In this document: positions 14,710 to 21,784 of the stretch, in pieces | How the letters are laid out: each line of letters opens with the position of its first letter | Position numbering within the stretch: position 1 is the first letter of the stretch | Assembly (NCBI GenBank): GCA_018897395.1 | Contig: JAHIKV010000131.1 | Coordinates: 1 to 21,784 of the forward strand | Direction of reading: 5' to 3' | Length of the DNA: 21,784 nucleotides | Source of the DNA: Planctomycetota bacterium | GTDB taxonomy: Bacteria > Planctomycetota > Planctomycetia > Pirellulales > Thermoguttaceae | Made by a program: the position numbers and the translations under genes | Notes under the pieces: generated by a model | What the model was told of the DNA's origin: nothing | What the model saw: only the letters and a program-made list of their open reading frames with translations | Database searches by the model: none

Positions 14710-15654
14710 CTATAGCCGTATTGCCCGCGAGAACGCCGAATCGTCGCGGTGAAGATATGCCTGGTAATTCACGCGGGCACGGAGCCGCGTCTCTTGGTAT
14801 GACCCGTGGCGTTCGATCAAGCCCAGGTCGAAGGCCAGGCGGTCGGAGTAGCCGGGCAACAGCACGCGGTAATCGTAGGGCACACGATCCGATCTCAGGT
14901 TGTTGATGTGGTTGCGGATGTTCGTGGTGCAGTTGTTCGTCAAGGTGTCATAGAACTCCGGCTCTTCGTATAGCTTGTTCACCCGCCGCATCACGTCGGC
15001 CAACAATTTGCGGGCCTGCTCCTTCGTGGCCGTGGACCGGTACAAGTAGACGTCGCACAGGTCGCAAGCTACCCGCTTCTGGATCAAGTCGCGTTCGCCG
15101 GCCACGACGTACATCAACTCATACTGCCGAATAAAGCCCTTAATTGGGTTGAACGCCTCGCCGCGCTCTCGGCGTATCTCCACCGAGACGGCCAAGTATT
15201 CCCCGCCCTCGAAGCCGAAGCTGATCATGGTGTGCCCGAGACTGGGGGTTTCGTTGAACGGCACGACGATGAAATCGACCGAACGGAGTTTGTCCAGGTC
15301 GAAGGTCTTGTCGTAGTGGGCCGTGGCGACTTCGTTGGGCGCCGGCCAACGGCAGTCGCGGATGTTGTGGACCGTCAAACGGTTTTCATCAAAGTCGGCT
15401 CGCGCCAGCACCGCTTGCTCCGGGACCCAATCTCGGCGGTTCGACGGCTTGAACGATTTTACGAGGTCTTCGTTGAGCCGAAGCGAGGGAAACATGGCCT
15501 CTTCGGCCGGCTTCGGCTCCGTATCGGCCGGTACTCCGCGGCAACCGACCGGCGGCAATACGATCAGCCCGAGGATTATCCATCCACCAAGTGTCCAACA
15601 ACCGCGGCACAATGCTAATTTGCGACGCTTGGGCATTTCGGGAAAATCCGTCAT
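14710..15654 (-). CDS. DUF4105-like envelope protein
   Basis: The 314-residue product has a hydrophobic N-terminal segment (about 22-36) followed by PVGCRG, so it is exported and may be a lipoprotein anchored at Cys38, although the residues before the cysteine are not a canonical lipobox. The mature part resembles DUF4105: SLGHTMISFGFEG with His141, and TNNCTTNIRNHI with Cys242. This His/Cys pair recalls papain-like peptidases, but no activity is shown by the sequence. I keep the ATG at 15654; an in-frame ATG six codons later is possible. A palindromic element and the DUF1207 gene lie upstream on the same strand. Function is unknown. Confidence 0.72.
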   Translation of the reverse strand: MTDFPEMPKRRKLALCRGCWTLGGWIILGLIVLPPVGCRGVPADTEPKPAEEAMFPSLRLNEDLVKSFKPSNRRDWVPEQAVLARADFDENRLTVHNIRDCRWPAPNEVATAHYDKTFDLDKLRSVDFIVVPFNETPSLGHTMISFGFEGGEYLAVSVEIRRERGEAFNPIKGFIRQYELMYVVAGERDLIQKRVACDLCDVYLYRSTATKEQARKLLADVMRRVNKLYEEPEFYDTLTNNCTTNIRNHINNLRSDRVPYDYRVLLPGYSDRLAFDLGLIERHGSYQETRLRARVNYQAYLHRDDSAFSRAIRL

Positions 15655-15777
15655 CTGCCGAACGTTTCCTGAACGGATGAAAACGACGAGCCTCCGCTGC
15701 TAATTTGGGAAATTTCACAGCCGGACTAACTGGATCGGGCGGGCAAATTGACTTGCACGATGTTGGCAGGGTTCCGT

Positions 15778-15855
15778 TCGTTTAGCCCCGGCGTCCACGC
15801 CGGGAATATTTTTCCGATCCGTTGCGAACCCGGCGTGGACGCCGGGGCTAAACGA
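15778..15855. repeat. Perfect inverted repeat, 27-bp arms, TTTAGCCCC type
   Basis: Arms 15778-15804 and 15829-15855 are perfect inverted copies with a 24-base spacer. Each contains TTTAGCCCCGGCGTCCACGC and is itself nearly palindromic. The TTTAGCCC start links it to the elements at 4217-4250 and 4279-4393. It lies 28 bases past the DUF1207 stop and could fold as a terminator-like hairpin, though no T-run follows. Confidence 0.85.
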
Positions 15856-15883
15856 GCTTTCTCCCGGAATCACGCAAGTCCAT

Positions 15884-17065
15884 TTAGTAATCGTACCAGA
15901 GGCCGATGCCGATCTGTTCCTCGAAGGTGTTGTAAAACTGCGTCTGGTCGCTCATGCCGTTGAAATACTGCATTCCGACGCGGCAGAGATGGCCGGTGCA
16001 GCCGCGCCACTGCCAGCCGGATTGCACGGTCATGTTGCCGCCGAAATCGTTTGCCTCGCGCAGATGAGCATTGATGGCGAAGAACGGGGCGCCCCAGCCG
16101 CCGGTCGGTTCGGCGGGGCTGAAGTCGACGCCGAACTGGAACTCCCAGGGCTTCGCGCCGCCGTCGGTGCTGAACGCCCAGTCCGCCTCCGAATACAGAC
16201 GCAGGTTGGGACTAAGATAAATCGCCATGCCCAAGACCATCGCGTCGCGGACGTAGTTGATCCGCGGGTAGCCGGGATGTCGGACCATGAACTCGTCGCC
16301 CAGATGCGAGCTGAGGTGGTAGTAAGCTAACTTCGTCTCCCAACAGCCGCGGCGGGTCGTCAGCGGAATGCCGAAGCGGTAGTCGGCCGAGACCAGGTCG
16401 CGGCCGTTATCGAGGTCCATCCGCGGGAAGGCGGCCCCTTCGAAGTCCAACTGCCAGCCTTGCGGCCAGAGGGCGTTGTCGGTCCCGTATCGCAGGATGC
16501 CCACCCGGCCGCCGAGTGTTGCGTCCCACATCCAGTGTTCATTGCGCATCCGGACCCACTGGCTGGCGATGCGCGGCTCGCGACCGCCGGCCAAGTACGA
16601 TTTGTACATCAGGCCGGAAGGCAGAATCCGCCAAATCCAAGGTTCGCCGTAGACCAGCGCTGGATCGACGTAGGCGTTGGCGTCCAATGTTTGGGCCGCG
16701 GCGGCGGTCATGGCGTCTGGACTGCCGTACGGCGCGTATAGCGGTCCGGGGTCCTCGTAGGACGCATGCACCGCGCCGCCGGTGACCGAGGTCGATATAC
16801 CCGGCAGCACGTCGTCGTATGGCGACAGTGCCGGCGCGCCGACGTCGGACGCAGTAGCCGCGGACGTGGATGGATACGTCGAAGAATACGTCGAAGGATA
16901 CGTCGAAGGATATACGGCCGGCGCGACGCTGGGCGCCATCCGTTGCGGCGGCGTGGGGTACACCGGAACCTGTTGACCCAAGGCCGACGCGGCCAATTCC
17001 AACAGCGTTGCCCCGCACACCGATCCGACCAACACAAAAACCAACGGAAAGCGACCAGAAAGCAT
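15884..17065 (-). CDS. Secreted DUF1207 family protein
   Basis: The 393-residue product has a signal peptide (about 1-30, hydrophobic core LVFVLVGSVCGATLLELAASA, ending near ALGQQ). It is followed by a Pro/Ser/Thr/Tyr-rich linker with four YPST-type units (about 52-67), then a domain from about 140 to the end. That domain starts GEPWIWRILPSGLMYKSYLAG and ends IGIGLWYDY, with regular alternation of aromatic and polar residues and the features of DUF1207. The terminal aromatic residue and strand pattern suggest an outer-membrane beta-barrel, which I infer. GGAGG lies nine bases before the ATG. The linker repeats come from a 12-bp DNA repeat at 16872-16907. Its role is unknown. Confidence 0.85.
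   Translation of the reverse strand: MLSGRFPLVFVLVGSVCGATLLELAASALGQQVPVYPTPPQRMAPSVAPAVYPSTYPSTYSSTYPSTSAATASDVGAPALSPYDDVLPGISTSVTGGAVHASYEDPGPLYAPYGSPDAMTAAAAQTLDANAYVDPALVYGEPWIWRILPSGLMYKSYLAGGREPRIASQWVRMRNEHWMWDATLGGRVGILRYGTDNALWPQGWQLDFEGAAFPRMDLDNGRDLVSADYRFGIPLTTRRGCWETKLAYYHLSSHLGDEFMVRHPGYPRINYVRDAMVLGMAIYLSPNLRLYSEADWAFSTDGGAKPWEFQFGVDFSPAEPTGGWGAPFFAINAHLREANDFGGNMTVQSGWQWRGCTGHLCRVGMQYFNGMSDQTQFYNTFEEQIGIGLWYDY
16872..16907. repeat. 12-bp tandem repeat encoding the YPST linker
   Basis: Three 12-bp units of the type GGATACGTCGAA run from 16872 to 16907, the second with one substitution, followed by a diverged fourth unit. On the minus strand they encode YPST or YSST steps in the linker of the DUF1207 protein. 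Slippage could change linker length without breaking the frame. Confidence 0.75.
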
Positions 17066-17388
17066 GGCGAAAATCCTCCGAACCGGACACTAGAAAAGGT
17101 AGTGAAAGGGGGAAGCAGTGTAGCGATTTCCGCAGTCCGATGGGAGGCCGATTCTTTGTCGGCGCAACTCCTTGAGTAACAACGAGTTGCGGATTTTCCG
17201 CCCCCCCATGTCCATTCTTTGCCGTTGACATCTTCTATACTCAAGGTAGGATGGCCGCACGTTCACGATTTGCCGTCCCGCTTTTCACGCATGGGAAATT
17301 GGCTCGTGAACCGATTTTCGGCTGCGAAAAAGGGACCGGCTCCCGGTCTGGGATCGGTTGATATTATTTCCGAGGAAAGGGTGAAATC
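17066..17388. other. Divergent intergenic region with possible promoter and repeat remnant
   Basis: This 323-base region lies between the divergent DUF1207 and SpoIIAA-like genes. A plus-strand promoter candidate is TTGACA (17225-17230), 16 bases, TAGGAT (17247-17252), which would give a leader of about 130 bases. Part of that leader (17325-17344) matches the right arm of the MFS palindrome at 16 of 20 positions. No gene is seen. Confidence 0.45.
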
Positions 17389-17754
17389 ATGATCGAGCAT
17401 CGAATAATAGAGGGCAAGGGGATAGTGGTCGTCGAGCCGATCTCGGCGCTGTCGTCTGGGGATTTTCGCTGCCTGAGCGAATCAGTCGACGCCTATCTGG
17501 TCGAGCATCCCACTGTCCGCGGCCTGCTGATTCACTCCAAGGAATTCCCCGGCTGGGAAAGTTTCGCGGGCCTGACGGCCCACATCCGTTTCATCCACGA
17601 CCACCATCAGAAGGTCGAGCGCGTGGCGCTGGTCACCGACAGTTCGATGGGCTCGATGGCGAAGACGCTGGCAAAGCATTTCGTCTCGGCCGAAGTCCGC
17701 CACTATCCTTACGCCGATCTCGACGACGCGATGGAATGGCTCGAGTCCGAGTGA
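17389..17754 (+). CDS. SpoIIAA-like (STAS-fold) protein
   Basis: The 121-residue soluble product matches the SpoIIAA-like family (PF11964 type): an opening strand IIEGKGIVVVEP, a central GLLIHSKEFPGWESFAGLTAHIRFIHDHH and the closing VALVTDSSMGSMAKTLAKHF with a final ADLDDAMEWLE. Related proteins have a STAS/CRAL-TRIO-like fold and an unsettled role, possibly binding a lipid or a partner. A purine-rich GAGGAAAGGGTGA lies just before the ATG. It is followed by the protoporphyrinogen oxidase gene after a gap of 117 bases, so co-transcription is uncertain. Confidence 0.85.
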   Translation: MIEHRIIEGKGIVVVEPISALSSGDFRCLSESVDAYLVEHPTVRGLLIHSKEFPGWESFAGLTAHIRFIHDHHQKVERVALVTDSSMGSMAKTLAKHFVSAEVRHYPYADLDDAMEWLESE

Positions 17755-17785
17755 CTCGCGTCTTAATCCGAAAGAGTCGAGAAAA

Positions 17786-17797
17786 AGCCCGCGGGCT
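17786..17797. terminator. Weak terminator-like palindrome
   Basis: AGCCCGCGGGCT is preceded by AAAAA on the plus strand, which is a T-run on the minus strand. The stem leaves little room for a loop, so activity is doubtful. It lies between the SpoIIAA-like gene and hemG. Confidence 0.25.
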
Positions 17798-17871
17798 GCC
17801 TTATTGAAACGTCAATATCTCCATTTTTCTCCTCACTGCCCATCCGCTGCTTTCGCGGCTACAATGGCGGC

Positions 17872-19380
17872 ATGGGCCAGCAAGAACACCAGCCCCGACG
17901 CATCGCGGTCATCGGCGGCGGCATCGCCGGACTGGCGGCCGCGCATCGGCTGGTCGAACTCGATCCGCGCTGCTCGGTGACGCTGATGGAAGCCGGACCG
18001 CGCCCCGGCGGCGTTCTGTTCACCAGGCATGAAGACGGCTTTCAGGTCGAGCAGAGCGCCGACAACTTCATTACGACCGTCCCCTGGGGGCTGAATCTCT
18101 GCCGGCGGCTCGGGCTGGAAGATCAACTCGTCCAGACCAACCCGGCCTGCCGCCGCACGTTCGTCGTTCGGCGTGGGCGAATGCATCTCTTGCCCGACGG
18201 TTTTCTGATGATGGCCCCGACGCGGCTCTGGCCGCTGGCCGTCACCGGGATACTCAGTCCGCTGGGCAAAATCCGCGCGGCGATGGAGTATCTCATTCCG
18301 CCGCGCCGGGACGAGGCCGACGAGAGCATGGCGGCGTTTGTCCGCCGACGGCTGGGACGCGAGGCCTTCGACCGACTGGTCGAGCCGTTGGTCGGCGCGG
18401 TCTACGCCGCCGATATGGAGAAGCTCAGCGTGTTGGCCACGCTCCCGCGCTTCCGCGAGATGGAGCGGGAACACGGCAGCCTGATCCGCGCGATGCGCCG
18501 CCGGATGAAGAACCGTTCCCGCGCCGGACGCGAGAGCGGCGCTCGCTACAGCATGTTCGTCACCATCCGCGACGGACTATCGAGTCTGGTCGAGAGAATC
18601 GTCTCTCGTCTGCCGGCCGACACGGTTCAAGTCAACACCGCGGCAACCCGGATCGAACGCCTCGGCGACGGCTGGCGGGTGTGGACCGAAGAAAATGATG
18701 AATGCAGAATAATGAATGATGAATGTGCCGCAACTAAACCGTCGGTCCGTAATTCATCATTCATCACTCATCATTCATCATTCGATGCCCTCATCCTCGC
18801 CACGCCCTCGCCGGTGACGGCGAAGCTGTTGCAGACGGTCGACGCGACGCTCGCAACCCGGTTGGCTTCGATCGACCACTCCGGCACGGCCATCGTCTCG
18901 CTCGGCTACGAGTCCGACCGGATCGGCCATCCGATGAACGGAATGGGCGTCGTGGCGCCGGCCGTCGAGCGGAGTCCGATCCTGGCGTGCAGCTTCAGCA
19001 GCCGGAAATATCCGCATCGGGCACCCGATGGGAAGGAGTTGCTGCGGGTATTCGTCGGCGGCGCCCGCCGGCCGGAGTTGGCCGAAATGGACGACGACCG
19101 CTTGTTGCCGCTGGTGCTCGACGAGCTGTCGCGGCTGCTGCATATTCGCGGCGAGCCTTGTTTTTGCCGGGTTGCCCATTGGCCGGCGACCATGCCGCAG
19201 TATCACGTCGGCCACAAGGAGTTGGTGGCGGAGATCGAGGCCCACGCGGCGGCGTTGCCCAATCTGCAACTGGCCGGCAACGCCTATCGCGGCGTCGGCA
19301 TCCCCGACTGCATCCACGGCGGCGAGCTGGCCGCGGAACGGATTCTCGAAACCAGCCGAATCGCCACGAACCGGGACTAA
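17872..19380 (+). CDS. hemG: Protoporphyrinogen oxidase, oxygen-dependent FAD type
   Basis: This flavoenzyme oxidises protoporphyrinogen IX to protoporphyrin IX in haem synthesis. The N-terminal Rossmann motif IAVIGGGIAGLAAAHRL and the following LMEAGPRPGG bind FAD. Family features continue with QSADNFIT, FVRRRLGREAFDRLVEPLVGAVYAADMEKLS and the C-terminal LQLAGNAYRGVGIPDCIHGGELAAERI. The length of 502 residues is a little above normal because residues about 274-303 (ENDECRIMNDE and on) are translated from a palindromic insertion just before FDALILATP, a surface position in the fold as I infer. The frame is intact. The stop overlaps the convergent DUF5615 gene by four bases. The symbol hemY is also used for this form. 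Confidence 0.92.
   Translation: MGQQEHQPRRIAVIGGGIAGLAAAHRLVELDPRCSVTLMEAGPRPGGVLFTRHEDGFQVEQSADNFITTVPWGLNLCRRLGLEDQLVQTNPACRRTFVVRRGRMHLLPDGFLMMAPTRLWPLAVTGILSPLGKIRAAMEYLIPPRRDEADESMAAFVRRRLGREAFDRLVEPLVGAVYAADMEKLSVLATLPRFREMEREHGSLIRAMRRRMKNRSRAGRESGARYSMFVTIRDGLSSLVERIVSRLPADTVQVNTAATRIERLGDGWRVWTEENDECRIMNDECAATKPSVRNSSFITHHSSFDALILATPSPVTAKLLQTVDATLATRLASIDHSGTAIVSLGYESDRIGHPMNGMGVVAPAVERSPILACSFSSRKYPHRAPDGKELLRVFVGGARRPELAEMDDDRLLPLVLDELSRLLHIRGEPCFCRVAHWPATMPQYHVGHKELVAEIEAHAAALPNLQLAGNAYRGVGIPDCIHGGELAAERILETSRIATNRD
18691..18785. repeat. In-frame palindromic insertion inside hemG
   Basis: The arms 18691-18724 and 18752-18785 are inverted copies over about 34 bp with several mismatches. 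Both are built from GATGAAT and ATTCATC steps, with a 27-base spacer. Its AT-rich content contrasts sharply with the GC-rich gene. It adds about 30 residues without a stop. CGA occurs at 18687-18689 and 18783-18785, 96 bases apart, but three bases are too few to call a target duplication. Confidence 0.85.
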
Positions 19381-19739
19381 TCGGTGAGAAGTCTTCGGAT
19401 GCGATGTCTGCCCGGCTCGACCACCACAAACATTTTCCGCAATTCCTGTTCCGAGTGAGATTTCAACACCCGCTCAAGTTCGCTATGCACTGCTCCTTGT
19501 GATTGCGGCAACATCCGAAGATACAGAACTCCTGAGAGAATACTCTTTACGAAAACGAGATTGCCGAAATCTCGATCGCGGGTCACGAAAATACGCTCTT
19601 GCTCCCCGGCTATGCGGAGCAGTTCTTCATCCGCCGCTTGCGACAATCCGATCCGAGAGACGGGCACAACATCATGCCCCAGATTGCTCAGAAATCGCGC
19701 CGTACTCGCATACACGTCTTGGTCGAGCAGGAACTTCAT
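19377..19739 (-). CDS. DUF5615 PIN-like putative toxin
   Basis: The 120-residue product starts MKFLLDQDV, a strand with the acidic residues of the PIN-like fold. It continues with HDVVPVSRIGLSQAADEELLRIA and FVTRDRDFGNLVF, the typical DUF5615 pattern with conserved acidic positions. Proteins of this kind are thought to be ribonuclease toxins of type II systems. It overlaps the upstream DUF433 gene by four bases (ATGA), so the pair is translationally coupled. Its end overlaps hemG by four bases tail to tail. The toxic activity is inferred from the family and the pairing. Confidence 0.88.
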   Translation of the reverse strand: MKFLLDQDVYASTARFLSNLGHDVVPVSRIGLSQAADEELLRIAGEQERIFVTRDRDFGNLVFVKSILSGVLYLRMLPQSQGAVHSELERVLKSHSEQELRKMFVVVEPGRHRIRRLLTD

Positions 19740-19969
19740 GCCTCGGCCGCCGTCAAGTGTACTTCCTCCGCCGCGACCAACGCAATCGCATAGCGAATGC
19801 AGGCATGGATGTCTTCCAGCGTTAATTCGGGATAATAGTCCTCGATAATTTTCTCAAAGGAAACACCTTCATCCAAGAGCTCCAGGACATTTTGTACGAG
19901 TATCCTGGTGCCTGCCACGCAAGGCTTGCCAAAGTGGATTTGGGGATTGACCTCGATTCTTTCGACCAT
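19736..19969 (-). CDS. DUF433 putative antitoxin
   Basis: The 77-residue product shows the DUF433 pattern: IHFGKPCVAGTRILVQNVLELLDEG, then IIEDYYPELTLEDIHACIRYA. These small proteins resemble MerR/VapB-like DNA-binding modules and act as antitoxins to PIN-like partners. AGGA lies seven bases before the ATG at 19969. It is the first gene of the pair with DUF5615 and probably represses its own promoter, which I could not place with confidence. Confidence 0.9.
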   Translation of the reverse strand: MVERIEVNPQIHFGKPCVAGTRILVQNVLELLDEGVSFEKIIEDYYPELTLEDIHACIRYAIALVAAEEVHLTAAEA

Positions 19970-20041
19970 CTTGATTTCCTTTCTGAGGAGCCTACCGTAA
20001 TTCTTACCGAATCGGCGTCACAAAGCAATGGCGATAGCTAC

Positions 20042-20124
20042 GTGGGGTGGGACAAGCGTAGCGTAGCCCCACTAAAAACCGAGAAAATACATGATGGGAC
20101 TGCGCTACGCTTGTCCCACCCAAC
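20042..20124. repeat. Palindromic element, same family as the acyltransferase insertion
   Basis: Arms 20042-20072 and 20093-20124 are inverted copies with a few mismatches around a 20-base spacer. The core GGGTGGGACAAGCG matches the copy at 10868-10948, as does the CTTTC after the right arm. It lies between the divergent DUF433 and sigma-54 activator genes, 78 bases before the latter's start codon. Confidence 0.85.
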
Positions 20125-20201
20125 TTTCTTCTGTTAAAGTGGAGTATGCAATCGGCCGGCGGAAACGGCCGTTCTGAAGCGCCTTTTGGGAAAAAACCGG
20201 C

Positions 20202-21527
20202 ATGTGCGCGGCGAATAGTCGAGACGTTATCCTTGATTCGATCAACGACGGCGTGTTCACCGTCGACGACCGGTGGCGGATCACGTCCTTCAACCGCGCC
20301 GCCGAGCGGATCACCGGCGTGAAACGCGAACAGGCCCTCGGAAAGCCCTGTTGCGAGGTCTTTCGCGCGAGTATATGCGAAACCGCCTGCGCACTGCGCG
20401 AAACGCTGAAAACCGGCCGGCCGATCGTCAATCGGGCGATCTACATCCTCGACGCCCGCGGCAACCGCGTGCCGATCGGCATCTCCACCGCCGTCTTCCG
20501 GGACGCCGAGGGAAACGTCCTCGGCGGCGTCGAGACCTTCCGCGACCTGAGCCTGGTCGAGGACCTCCGCAAGGAAATCGAGGCCGGCTATAGCTTCGGC
20601 GACATCGTCGGCCGCAGCCGGGCGATGCGCCAGGTGTTCGAGCTTGTGCCGCGGATCGCCGAGAGCGGCAGCTCGGTGATGATCGAGGGGGCCAGCGGGA
20701 CGGGCAAGGAGCTTTTCGCCCGGGCAATTCACAATCTTTCCCGCCGCCGCAAGAAGCGGTTCGTGGCGGTCAACTGCGCGGCGTTGCCCGACACGTTGCT
20801 CGAGTCCGAATTGTTCGGTTACAAGGCAGGGGCGTTCACCGACGCGAGGAAGGACAAGCCCGGCCGGTTCGCCCTGGCCGACGGAGGCACGCTCTTCCTG
20901 GACGAGATCGGCGACGTCTCGCCGGCCATGCAGGCCCGGCTGCTGCGCGTCTTGCAAGAACGGATGTACGAGCCGCTCGGCGGCGTCGAGCCGGTCGAGA
21001 CCGACGTCCGGCTGATCGCCGCCACGAACAAGGACCTGGCCGCGCTGGTGGAGAAAGGGACGTTCCGCGAGGACCTCTTCTATCGCATCCACGTCATCCG
21101 GCTGAAGCTGCCCGCGCTGCGCGACCGGCGGGAAGACATCCCGCTGCTGGCCGAGCATTTCATCGCCAAGTTCAACCGCTTGCAGGTCAAGGACATCGCG
21201 GGCCTTTCGGACGAGGTGCTCGCCCGGCTGATGGAGCACGACTATCCGGGCAACGTCCGCGAGTTGGAAAACATCATCGAACACGCCTTTGTGCTTTGCC
21301 GGGGCGCGTTGATCGAGCCGGCCCACCTGCCGCCGCAGTTGCGCGGAGCCACGGCGGAACAGTCGCCGAATCTCGCCGGCATGACGTTGCAGGCGATGGA
21401 GCGGCTGTTGATCGCCGACGCCTTGCGGCGCAACGACGGCAACCGCGCGGCCGCCGCCCGACAGTTGGGCATCAACCCCAGCACCCTCTTCCGCAAGATC
21501 AAGTCGTTGGGGATCGGAAAAATCTGA
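20202..21527 (+). CDS. Sigma-54 dependent transcriptional activator, PAS-AAA-Fis
   Basis: The 441-residue product has an N-terminal PAS domain (about 5-120), a sigma-54 interaction AAA+ domain (about 132-365) and a Fis-type DNA-binding helix-turn-helix (about 400-438, GNRAAAARQLGINPSTLFRKIK). The AAA+ part has Walker A GASGTGKE at 163-170, Walker B LFLDE at 231-235 and an arginine-finger region FREDLFYRIHVI. The sigma-54 contact loop reads GAFTDA at 210-215 in place of GAFTGA. The PAS domain carries a cysteine cluster, Cys50, Cys51, Cys59 and Cys63, that suggests redox or metal sensing. There is no receiver domain, so the signal is probably sensed directly. No clear sigma-54 promoter was found in the window, so its targets are likely outside it. 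Confidence 0.93.
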   Translation: MCAANSRDVILDSINDGVFTVDDRWRITSFNRAAERITGVKREQALGKPCCEVFRASICETACALRETLKTGRPIVNRAIYILDARGNRVPIGISTAVFRDAEGNVLGGVETFRDLSLVEDLRKEIEAGYSFGDIVGRSRAMRQVFELVPRIAESGSSVMIEGASGTGKELFARAIHNLSRRRKKRFVAVNCAALPDTLLESELFGYKAGAFTDARKDKPGRFALADGGTLFLDEIGDVSPAMQARLLRVLQERMYEPLGGVEPVETDVRLIAATNKDLAALVEKGTFREDLFYRIHVIRLKLPALRDRREDIPLLAEHFIAKFNRLQVKDIAGLSDEVLARLMEHDYPGNVRELENIIEHAFVLCRGALIEPAHLPPQLRGATAEQSPNLAGMTLQAMERLLIADALRRNDGNRAAAARQLGINPSTLFRKIKSLGIGKI

Positions 21528-21784
21528 TCGTTTAGGCGGTGTCCACTTCGGCCTGGCCGACGGCGTGGAAGTATCGCCCGACGATTAGGGTTGTTTGGCA
21601 AGGCTCGGGTGCATTCCACACTTTGCGTCGTTTGATTTATCGCTTAGCCCGAAGGGCTTGTAATATGACAGCCCATCCCTGAAAGAGTCCATTGTGTCAA
21701 GGGCCTCCTGGCGGGATTTTTGACGCACGGTCAGCGCAAAAGTCCCACAAGGGCTTTTTTCTCCCGTTTTTCCTCGCTTTGTCG
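21528..21784. other. Trailing intergenic region
   Basis: These 257 bases after the sigma-54 activator hold a short GC-rich stretch that could be read as GGVHFGLADGVEVSPDD before a stop (about 21537-21590), possibly the remnant of a gene. Next come an AGCCCGAAGGGCT palindrome near 21645-21658 and a terminator-like hairpin at 21738-21760. No full gene is seen before the window ends. Confidence 0.4.
21738..21760 (+). terminator. Possible intrinsic terminator
   Basis: AAAAGTCC and GGGCTTTT can pair over about eight positions, with one G-T wobble, around the loop CACAA. Six T residues follow. It lies about 210 bases past the sigma-54 activator stop and could end its transcript. Confidence 0.4.

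Noticed and set aside
17225..17240. Promoter TTGACA with TATACT
   Set aside because: The boxes are only five bases apart. The TAGGAT at 17247 with 16-base spacing is the better -10.
20004..21326. Minus-strand 440-residue frame
   Set aside because: It is antisense to the sigma-54 activator and reads as low-complexity His/Asp/Gln-rich sequence without motifs.
21594..21614. Sigma-54 promoter (TGGCA...TGCAT)
   Set aside because: The GG and GC elements are 12 bases apart where 10 are required.

Overview
This window looks like a chromosomal segment of a GC-rich planctomycete, probably a Pirellulales-type member of Planctomycetota. The evidence is the planctomycete-type ECF sigma factor at the left end, a DUF1207 protein, an orphan ribosomal protein S18 gene, frequent non-ATG starts, and many dispersed palindromic repeats. 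No rRNA, tRNA, CRISPR array, prophage or intact insertion sequence was seen. Assignments rest on reading motifs by eye; no database search was run.

Layout. 127-1504 (+): ECF sigma factor overlapping an HD-domain protein. 1563-3988 (-): a two-gene signalling operon, an HD-GYP response regulator followed by a REC-histidine kinase hybrid, joined by a TTGA overlap. 4395-6022 (-): chorismate synthase (aroC) and ribosomal protein S18 (rpsR), separated by a repeat. 6391-11848 (+): a tight cluster of a LysR regulator, a RamA-like corrinoid-protein activator with a [2Fe-2S] domain, an MFS transporter and a GNAT-fold acyltransferase. 11860-14052 (-): a membrane CHASE-PAS-HisKA_3 sensor kinase. 14710-17065 (-): a DUF4105 envelope protein and a secreted DUF1207 protein. 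17389-19380 (+): a SpoIIAA/STAS-like protein and protoporphyrinogen oxidase. 19377-19969 (-): a DUF433/DUF5615 toxin-antitoxin-like pair. 20202-21527 (+): a PAS-AAA-Fis sigma-54 activator.

Functional reading. The window is rich in signalling: an ECF sigma factor, two histidine kinases, a c-di-GMP phosphodiesterase-type regulator, a LysR regulator and a sigma-54 activator. The LysR-RamA-MFS cluster is the most pathway-like unit. RamA-type proteins reductively reactivate corrinoid proteins in methyl-transfer pathways, and the transporter may move a substrate or product; no corrinoid protein or methyltransferase gene is present here.

The most unusual signal is a set of palindromic elements from several unrelated families. 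They lie between genes (about 4217-4393, 5622-5724, 6175-6271, 14242-14300, 14553-14680, 15778-15855, 20042-20124) and also inside reading frames that stay open. In-frame hairpin insertions are visible in the RamA-like gene, the MFS gene, the acyltransferase gene and the protoporphyrinogen oxidase gene. The acyltransferase insertion is the clearest: the same family has an intergenic copy at 20042-20124, and removing exactly 93 bp between two GATCCG repeats restores a continuous protein. This resembles the Rickettsia palindromic elements that insert in coding frames, but here four neighbouring genes carry four different families.
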